Part shown: in pieces, positions 58,025 to 64,000 of the stretch | Layout: the number at the start of each line of letters is the position of its first letter | Position numbering within the stretch: position 1 is the first letter of the stretch | NCBI RefSeq assembly: GCF_004343775.1 | Contig: NZ_PTXL01000002.1 | Span: 62,001 to 126,000, forward strand | Direction of reading: 5' to 3' | From: Burkholderia sp. SRS-46 | GTDB lineage: Bacteria > Pseudomonadota > Gammaproteobacteria > Burkholderiales > Burkholderiaceae | DNA length: 64,000 nucleotides | Notes under the pieces: model-generated | What the model was told of the DNA's origin: nothing | Seen by the model: only the letters and a program-made list of their open reading frames with translations | Databases searched by the model: none | Translations under genes and position numbers: made by a program

Positions 58025-61000
58025 ATGTGGATCGTCAATCTCGCGCTCAGGCGCCCCTACACGTTCATCGTGATGGCCATCATGATCGTGCTGGCCACCC
58101 CGCTCGCGCTGATGCGCACGCCCGTCGACGTGCTGCCGTCGATCGACATCCCCGTGATCAGCGTGATCTGGAATTACAACGGGCTGTCGGCCAAGGAGAT
58201 GACCAACCGCATCACCGCGGTGCATGAACGGGTGCTGACGACGACCGTCAACAACATCCAGCACATCGAATCGACGACGCTGCCCGGCACCGCGGTGGTC
58301 AAGGTATTCCTGCAGCCCGGCGCGAACGTGCAGACCGCGATCGCGCAGACGGTCTCGTCCGCGCAGGCGATCGTCCGGCAGATGCCGCAGGGCGCGACGC
58401 CGCCGCTCGTGATCACCTATTCCGCGTCGAGCATCCCGGTGATCCAGCTCGGGCTGTCGAGCAAGACGTTGAGCGAGCAGTCGCTCGCCGACATCGCGCT
58501 GAACTTCCTGCGCCCGCAACTCATCACGATTCCCGGCGCGCAGGTGCCGTTCCCGTACGGCGGGCGCACGCGCGTGGTCGCGGTCGACATCGATTCGAAG
58601 GCGCTGATGTCGAAGGGCCTCACGCCCGCCGACGTGGTCAGCGCGGTCAACGCACAGAACCTCGTGCTGCCGACCGGCACCGCGAAGATGGGCCAGACCG
58701 AGTACCGGATCGACACCAACGCGTCGGCCGACACCATCGCCGACATCAGCCACATCCCGCTGCAGACCGTGAACGGCGCGACCACCTACCTCGGCGAAGT
58801 CGCGGCCGTGCGCGACGGCTTCTCGCCGCAGACCAACGTGGTGCGGCAGAACGGCCAGCGCGGCGTGCTGGTGTCGATCCTGAAAAGCGGCGACGCGTCG
58901 ACGCTGAAGGTCGTGTCCGACCTGAAGGCGCTGTTGCCGAAGGTCGAGCCGACCCTGCCCGAGGGCCTGACGATCACGCCGCTGTTCGACCAGTCGGTGT
59001 TCGTCGACGCCGCCGTGCAGGGCGTGATCCACGAGGCGCTGATCGCCGCCGTGCTGACCGCGCTGATGATCCTGCTGTTCCTCGGCAACTGGCGCAGCAC
59101 GCTGATCATCGCGATCTCGATCCCGCTGTCGATCTTCACGTCGCTGATCGCGCTGTCGGCGCTCGGCGAAACGATCAACATCATGACGCTCGGCGGGCTC
59201 GCGCTCGCGGTGGGGATCCTGGTCGACGACGCGACCGTGACGATCGAGAACATCGAGCGCCATCTGCATCTCGGCATGCGCCGGGCCGCCCCAAGCGTGC
59301 CGAGCAGCCCCCTCGGGGGGCAGCGACCGACGGGAGCGTGGGGGTCGTCATTCAGCACCGGGCTGCACGACGCGATCCTCGACGGCGCGGGCGAGATCGC
59401 GGTGCCGGCGTTCGTGTCGACGCTGTGCATCTGCATCGTGTTCGTGCCGATGTTCTTCCTCACCGGCGTCGCGCGCTACCTGTTCGTGCCGCTCGCGGAA
59501 GCCGTGGTGTTCGCGATGCTCGCGTCCTACGTGCTGTCGCGCACGCTGGTGCCGACGCTCGCGATGCTGCTGTTCCGCCCGCAGCAGGCGAGCGTCGGGC
59601 CCGATCGTTCGACGTCGCGCTTCGCGCGCATCCATCACCGCTTCAACCACGCGTTCGAGCGCCTGCGCGCGTCGTACATCGTGCTGCTCAGCATGCTGCT
59701 GGTGCGCCGCCGCTTCTACGCGATGTGCTTCCTCGGCTTCTGCGTGCTGTCGACGGGGCTGGTGTTCGCGCTCGGCCGCGACTTCTTCCCGAACGCCGAT
59801 TCCGGCAACATCCGCCTGCACATGCGCGCGCCGACCGGCTACCGGATCGAGGAAACCGCGCGCCTCGCCGATCAGGTCGAACGCGTGGTGCGCGAGGTCG
59901 TGCCGCCCGACGAGCTGGGCGCGATCGTCGACAACCTCGGGCAGCCGATCAGCGGCATCAACCTGTCGTACAGCAACGCGGGCACGATCGGCTCGCTCGA
60001 CGGCGAGATCCTGATCGCGCTGAAGCCCGGCCACGCAGCGACGCAGCATTACGTCGAGCGGCTGCGCGCGCTGCTGCCCGAACGCTTCCCGGGCGCCGAG
60101 TTCTTCTTCCAGCCGTCGGACATCATCACGCAGATCCTGAACTTCGGTCAGCCCGCCGCGATCGACGTGCAGGTACTCGGCAACGATCTCGCGAGTAACA
60201 TGGCTATCGCAAGCCGCCTGATGAAAAAGGTCAGGCAAATCCCCGGCGCGGTCGACGCGCACGTGCTGCAGCGCAACGACCAGCCGACCCTGGTGGCCGA
60301 CATGGACCGCACGCGCATGCAGCAGCTCAACCTCTCCGCGCAGAACGTCGCGCAGAACATGCTGATCTCGCTGTCGGGCAGCGCGCAGACCACGCCGTCG
60401 TTCTGGGTCAACCCGAAATCGGGCGTCCAGTACCCGCTCGCGATCCAGGCCCCGCAGTACGACATCGGCTCGGTCGGCGACCTGCTCGGCACGCCCGTGT
60501 CCGCGGGGCGCACCGGCGCGCCGCTGCAGCTGCTCGGCAACCTCGTGCAGGTGCGCACCGCGAGCGAGCCGGCGGTGATCACGCACTACAACATCCGCCC
60601 GGCGATCGACCTGTACGTGAGCGTCGAGGGCCGCGACCTCGGCTCGGTCGCGAGCGAGATCGACCGCATCGTGTCGGACGCGCGCGCAACGCTGCCGCGC
60701 GGCACCGAGCTGACGATGCGCGGCCAGATCGAGACGATGCGCACGTCGTATCTCGGCCTCGGCGCCGGCGTCGCGATGGCGATCGTGCTCGTCTACCTGC
60801 TGATCGTCGTCAACTTCCAGTCGTGGCTCGACCCGCTTATCATCATCAGCGCGATGCCCGCCGCGCTCGCCGGCATCGCGTGGATGCTGTTCGTCACCGG
60901 CACCCACCTGAGCGTGCCCGCGCTGACGGGCGCGGTGATGACGGTCGGCGTCGCGACCGCGAACAGCATTCTCGTCGTGTCGTTCGCGCGCCAGCGCCTC

Positions 61001-61273
61001 GCGGCCGGCGCGCCGCCGCTCACCGCCGCGCTCGAGGCCGGCGCGACCCGCATCCGCCCGGTGCTGATGACCGCGCTCGCGATGATCATCGGCATGGTGC
61101 CGATGGCGCTCGGCCTCGGCGAAGGCGCCGAGCAGAACGCGCCGCTCGGCCGCGCGGTGATCGGCGGGCTGCTGTTCGCGACCGTCTCGACACTGCTGTT
61201 CGTGCCGCTCGTGTTCGCCGGCGTGCATGCGCGGCTCGCGCGGCGGCGCGCGCGCCAGGCCGCCGGACACTGA
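58025..61273 (+). CDS. RND efflux pump, inner-membrane permease subunit
   Basis: A 1082-residue resistance-nodulation-division transporter. It has the usual two-fold layout: helix 1, a periplasmic loop, helices 2-6 with the GGLALAVGILVDDATVTIENIERH block (proton-relay Asp pair), then a second periplasmic loop and helices 8-12. MWIVNLALRRPYTFIVMAIM is a typical N-terminus of the multidrug HAE1-like group. The cytoplasmic loop after IENIERHLHLG carries a ~29-residue insertion encoded by a hairpin repeat (59276-59362). The operon order is pump, adaptor, outer-membrane channel; most RND operons begin with the adaptor. It should pump lipophilic drugs or metabolites out of the periplasm. No regulator gene is adjacent. 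Confidence 0.92.
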   Translation: MWIVNLALRRPYTFIVMAIMIVLATPLALMRTPVDVLPSIDIPVISVIWNYNGLSAKEMTNRITAVHERVLTTTVNNIQHIESTTLPGTAVVKVFLQPGANVQTAIAQTVSSAQAIVRQMPQGATPPLVITYSASSIPVIQLGLSSKTLSEQSLADIALNFLRPQLITIPGAQVPFPYGGRTRVVAVDIDSKALMSKGLTPADVVSAVNAQNLVLPTGTAKMGQTEYRIDTNASADTIADISHIPLQTVNGATTYLGEVAAVRDGFSPQTNVVRQNGQRGVLVSILKSGDASTLKVVSDLKALLPKVEPTLPEGLTITPLFDQSVFVDAAVQGVIHEALIAAVLTALMILLFLGNWRSTLIIAISIPLSIFTSLIALSALGETINIMTLGGLALAVGILVDDATVTIENIERHLHLGMRRAAPSVPSSPLGGQRPTGAWGSSFSTGLHDAILDGAGEIAVPAFVSTLCICIVFVPMFFLTGVARYLFVPLAEAVVFAMLASYVLSRTLVPTLAMLLFRPQQASVGPDRSTSRFARIHHRFNHAFERLRASYIVLLSMLLVRRRFYAMCFLGFCVLSTGLVFALGRDFFPNADSGNIRLHMRAPTGYRIEETARLADQVERVVREVVPPDELGAIVDNLGQPISGINLSYSNAGTIGSLDGEILIALKPGHAATQHYVERLRALLPERFPGAEFFFQPSDIITQILNFGQPAAIDVQVLGNDLASNMAIASRLMKKVRQIPGAVDAHVLQRNDQPTLVADMDRTRMQQLNLSAQNVAQNMLISLSGSAQTTPSFWVNPKSGVQYPLAIQAPQYDIGSVGDLLGTPVSAGRTGAPLQLLGNLVQVRTASEPAVITHYNIRPAIDLYVSVEGRDLGSVASEIDRIVSDARATLPRGTELTMRGQIETMRTSYLGLGAGVAMAIVLVYLLIVVNFQSWLDPLIIISAMPAALAGIAWMLFVTGTHLSVPALTGAVMTVGVATANSILVVSFARQRLAAGAPPLTAALEAGATRIRPVLMTALAMIIGMVPMALGLGEGAEQNAPLGRAVIGGLLFATVSTLLFVPLVFAGVHARLARRRARQAAGH
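59276..59362. repeat. In-frame hairpin-repeat insertion in the RND pump gene
   Basis: About 84-87 bases between the codons for HLHLG and LHDAILDG encode Arg/Pro/Ser/Gly-rich residues unlike any RND family sequence. The DNA centre GCCCCC-TC-GGGGGGC (59307-59321) is a strong hairpin, with outer partly inverted CCGCCCCAAGCGT and GCGTGGGGG. It resembles the GGGGGGCAGCGA-type extragenic palindromes scattered in Burkholderiales genomes. The frame is preserved. Confidence 0.65.
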
Positions 61274-61304
61274 TTCCCGCTACGCATACTGACCGGTTGA
61301 ATTC

Positions 61305-62540
61305 ATGGAAGAGAAACATCACAGCGCCGTCGGCATCCAGGTAGACGAACACGGGCTCGACCTGCCCGCGCGGGCCGGCGTGTGGCGGCGCGCGCGGCTC
61401 GTGGTGATCGTCGTCGGTGTGCTGCTGGCGGCCGGCGCGGCGCGCACGGTGATCACCAACGTCACGAACCGCAACCGGCTCGACGCGCTCACCGCGCAGA
61501 ACGCGCGCCAGTACGTGAGCGTCGTGCATCCCGCCGATGCCGCGGCCGGCGGCCGGCTGACGCTGCCCGGCACGCTGCGCGGCTATGTCGAGGCGCCGAT
61601 CTACGCGCGCGCGAGCGGCTACGTGCTGCGCTGGCAAGCCGACATCGGCGCGCACGTGAAGCAGGGGCAGCTGCTCGCCGAGCTCGACACGCCGGAGCTG
61701 AACCAGGAACTCGCGCAGGCGACCGCGCAGCGCCAGCAGGCGCAGGCCGCGCTCGCGCTCGCGAAGACGTCGTTCGAGCGCGCGCAGCAGCTGCGCCAGC
61801 GCGACGCGGTTTCGCAGCAGGAGCTCGACGACCGGCAAGGCGCGTACAACCAGGGCACCGCGAACCTCGCGGCGGCCGATGCGAACATGCGCCGGCTCAC
61901 CGAGCTGAAGGGCTTCCAGCGCATCGTCGCGCCGATCGACGGGATCGTCACGCAGCGCAACGTCGACGTGGGCGACCTCGTCAGCTCCGGCAACGCGGGC
62001 CGCGCGTTGTTCACCGTGGTGCAGGCCGACCGGCTGCGCCTGTACGTGCAGGTGCCGCAGGCCTACGCGCAACAGGTGAAGACCGGCCAGCACGTGAGCG
62101 TCGCGCAGGCCGAGCTGGTGGGGCAGACGTTCGACGGCACGATCACGCGCACGTCGGAGTCGATCGACGTCGCGACCCGTTCGCTGCAGATCGAGATCAC
62201 GCTGCCGAACCCCGACGGCCGCCTGCTGCCCGGCGCGTACGTGCAGGCGACGCTGCCGATGACGCCGGCCGGCCGCCTGTCGATCCCCGCCAACACGCTG
62301 CTGTTCCGCGCAGAAGGGCCGACGGTCGCGACCGTCGACGCGCACGGCCAGATCCGGCTGAAGCCGGTGACGGTGCTGCGCACCGTCGGGCAGACGCTCG
62401 AGATCGACGGCGGCATCACGCCCGACGATCGCCTGGTCGTGAACCCGAGCGATGCGCTCGCGAACGGCGACCAGGTCGTCGTCGCGAAGCCGCAGCCGCA
62501 ACCCGCATCCGGCGCCGCCGTGCCAGGAACGAAGTCGTGA
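61305..62540 (+). CDS. RND efflux periplasmic adaptor subunit (membrane fusion protein)
   Basis: A 411-residue protein with an N-terminal membrane anchor (~28-48) instead of a lipobox. A barrel-sandwich/lipoyl half (GYVEAPIYARASGYVLRWQADIGAHVKQGQLLAEL, ~87-121) is followed by an alpha-helical hairpin (~125-200). The second lipoyl half (GIVTQRNVDVGDLVSSG, ~212-228) and a beta-barrel plus membrane-proximal domain complete it. It bridges the RND pump and the outer-membrane channel. It follows the pump gene by 31 bases and its TGA overlaps the GTG start of the channel gene by 4 bases, so the operon is translationally coupled. Confidence 0.93.
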   Translation: MEEKHHSAVGIQVDEHGLDLPARAGVWRRARLVVIVVGVLLAAGAARTVITNVTNRNRLDALTAQNARQYVSVVHPADAAAGGRLTLPGTLRGYVEAPIYARASGYVLRWQADIGAHVKQGQLLAELDTPELNQELAQATAQRQQAQAALALAKTSFERAQQLRQRDAVSQQELDDRQGAYNQGTANLAAADANMRRLTELKGFQRIVAPIDGIVTQRNVDVGDLVSSGNAGRALFTVVQADRLRLYVQVPQAYAQQVKTGQHVSVAQAELVGQTFDGTITRTSESIDVATRSLQIEITLPNPDGRLLPGAYVQATLPMTPAGRLSIPANTLLFRAEGPTVATVDAHGQIRLKPVTVLRTVGQTLEIDGGITPDDRLVVNPSDALANGDQVVVAKPQPQPASGAAVPGTKS

Positions 62541-64000
62541 CGCGCACCCGTCTCCCGCAGCGGCCGGTCGTGCTGGCCGCCGCACTTGCCACCCTCGCCG
62601 CCCTCGCCGGCTGCGCGGTCGGCCCCGACTACCGGCGGCCCGAGGTCGACACGCCCGCCGCGTGGCGGCTCGACCCGGCCGACGCGTACTGGCATCCGGC
62701 CGCGCCCGCGCATGCGCCGCTCGATCCGGCGTGGTGGCGCGCGTTCGGCGATCCGCAGCTCGACGCGCTCGAAGCCGACGCGCTGCGCAACAACCAGAGC
62801 CTGAAAGTCGTCGCCGCGCGCTACGACCAGGCGAAGGCGACGCTCGCGTCGGTCGCGTCCGCGCAGTATCCGGCCGTGAACCTGAACGCGAGCAGCCAGC
62901 GCTTCAAGATCTCCGCCGACCGGCCGCAGAGCAACTACGCGACGCAGAGCCAGTCCACCGTGCAGAACGACGTCCAGGTGGGCGCGAGCGTCAGCTACGA
63001 ACTCGACCTGTTCGGCCGGGTCCGGCGCAGCGTCGAATCCGCGCAGGCGGGCACCGGGCAGGCGCGCGACGATTTCGCGAACGCACGCCTCGTGCTCACC
63101 GCCGAGCTCGCGTCGAGCTACTTCGCGCTGCGCGAACTCGATGCCGAGATCGACGTCGTCAAACGCTCGATCGACCTGCAGCAAAAAGCGCTCGACTACG
63201 TCTCCGCGCGCCACGAGCTCGGCGCGGTGTCGGGCCTCGACCTGCTGCAGCAGCGCGCGCAGCTCGACGCGACGCGCACCCAGGCGCAGTTGCTGCTCCA
63301 GCAGCGCGCGCAGGTCGAGACGGCGATCGCGACGCTGGTCGGCACGCCCGCGCCGGCCTTCTCGCTGCCGCCGCGCGTGGTGCCGATCAACGCGCCCGCG
63401 CTGCCGACCGGCGTGCCGAGCGACGTGCTGCAGCGCCGCCCCGACGTCGCGTCGGCCGAGCGCGCGATGGCCGCCGCGAACGCGCAGATCGGCGTCGCGC
63501 GCGCCGCCTATTTCCCGCGCCTCACGCTGACGCCCGGCATCGGCTGGGATGCGACCCGCTTCGCCGGGCTGTTCACGGTGCCGTCGCTGCTGTGGTCGGT
63601 CGGCGCGTCGCTCAGCCAGCCGCTGTTCGAGGGCGGCCGGCTGAAGGCCGGCGTCGATTTCGCGCAGGCCGGCTACGTCGCCGCGCAGGCGAATTACCGG
63701 CAGGCCGTGCTCACCGCCTTCCAGGAGGTGCAGAATGCGGTCACCGGGCTGTCGGTGCTCGACGAAGCGGCGCGACAGGCGGCGGCCGCGGTCGACGACG
63801 CGCGCAAGCTGGTGTCGCTCGCGCAGGATCGCTACGCGGGCGGGCTGACGCCGTTCATCGACGTGCTGACCGCCGAGCAGCAGCTGCTGACGAGCGAGCG
63901 GCAGGCGGTGCAGATCCAGGGCCAGCGCGCGGCGCTCGTGGTGTTCCTCGCGAAGGCGCTCGGCGGCGGCTGGGACGGCGGCGCGGCGGAGCGCCCCGCC
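62537..64000 (+). CDS. Outer-membrane efflux channel, NodT/OprM family (3' end outside window)
   Basis: Starts at GTG 62537 in the GTGA overlap with the adaptor stop codon and is open to the right edge (488 codons visible). VTRTRLPQRPVVLAAALATL begins a signal peptide that ends in the lipobox LAGCAVGPDY (Cys ~28), followed by the family's YRRPEVDTPAAW. The repeated halves are evident: SYELDLFGRVRRSVESA in the first and GASLSQPLFEGGRLKAGVDFAQ in the second, with PSDVLQRRPDVASAERAMAAANAQIGVARAAYFP between. It forms the trimeric outer-membrane exit duct of the RND pump. No in-frame ATG lies near the start, so GTG is required. Confidence 0.92.
   Translation, partial: MTRTRLPQRPVVLAAALATLAALAGCAVGPDYRRPEVDTPAAWRLDPADAYWHPAAPAHAPLDPAWWRAFGDPQLDALEADALRNNQSLKVVAARYDQAKATLASVASAQYPAVNLNASSQRFKISADRPQSNYATQSQSTVQNDVQVGASVSYELDLFGRVRRSVESAQAGTGQARDDFANARLVLTAELASSYFALRELDAEIDVVKRSIDLQQKALDYVSARHELGAVSGLDLLQQRAQLDATRTQAQLLLQQRAQVETAIATLVGTPAPAFSLPPRVVPINAPALPTGVPSDVLQRRPDVASAERAMAAANAQIGVARAAYFPRLTLTPGIGWDATRFAGLFTVPSLLWSVGASLSQPLFEGGRLKAGVDFAQAGYVAAQANYRQAVLTAFQEVQNAVTGLSVLDEAARQAAAAVDDARKLVSLAQDRYAGGLTPFIDVLTAEQQLLTSERQAVQIQGQRAALVVFLAKALGGGWDGGAAERPA

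Noticed and set aside
59276-59362. Insertion sequence or transposon fragment in the pump gene.
   Set aside because: Under 90 bases, with no transposase and no target-site duplication visible; the hairpin fits an extragenic palindromic repeat better.

Overview
The window is about 67% GC by eye and is packed with short transcription units. It carries two Burkholderia-type porins, a DUF4148 secreted protein, many LysR regulators, Bcr/ACS-type MFS carriers and a Burkholderia-type cdiA-cdiI-cdiB locus. Together these point to a secondary chromosome of a Burkholderia cepacia complex-like betaproteobacterium. This is inference from gene content; no rRNA, tRNA or housekeeping locus is present to confirm it. 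No CRISPR array, insertion sequence or prophage is visible.

Layout. 0-5 kb: end of a porin gene, DUF4148 protein, a LysR/FUSC-exporter divergent pair and a tiny secreted protein. 5-8.5 kb: P1-family (DmpA-like) peptidase with an APC permease, and a divergent LuxR-type regulator. 8.5-13.4 kb: a cytochrome P450 with a divergent AraC-like regulator, a small unknown, and a two-gene DUF2239/carotenoid-oxygenase operon behind paired palindromes. 13.7-17.6 kb: LysR, AEC transporter, EamA transporter, then a helix-turn-helix/DUF4180 operon behind an AAGGAACA operator. 17.9-22.4 kb: COG4315 protein, then a beta-alanine catabolic operon (omega-transaminase plus acylating semialdehyde dehydrogenase) with its divergent LysR. 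22.5-26 kb: Bcr/CflA MFS, cupin, and an overlapping DUF1326-DUF2182 pair. 26.3-31.3 kb: a carbohydrate operon of MFS, GH31 glycosidase and porin.

31.4-45.7 kb is the most distinctive part, a complete contact-dependent inhibition (CDI/Bcp) locus on the minus strand. It has a 3601-residue CdiA whose C-terminus carries a zinc-deaminase signature (HAE plus PCxxC), an overlapping low-GC immunity gene, the CdiB outer-membrane transporter and a downstream lipoprotein. A nucleic-acid deaminase toxin delivered by cell contact is the best candidate here for a new biological activity.

46-51 kb: an MFS carrier and an atypical metallo-beta-lactamase-fold hydrolase are faced by a regulator made of two IclR modules in one chain, with a perfect 19-bp palindrome on its promoter. 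A discrete promoter/47-codon ORF/terminator unit follows. 51-57.8 kb: Lrp/LysE exporter pair, a chemoreceptor, a YqaA-like membrane protein, and an acyl-CoA synthetase divergent from a Crp/Fnr regulator with an FNR-like box between them. 58-64 kb: an RND efflux operon in the order pump, adaptor, outer-membrane channel. The pump gene carries an in-frame hairpin-repeat insertion and the channel gene runs off the right edge.
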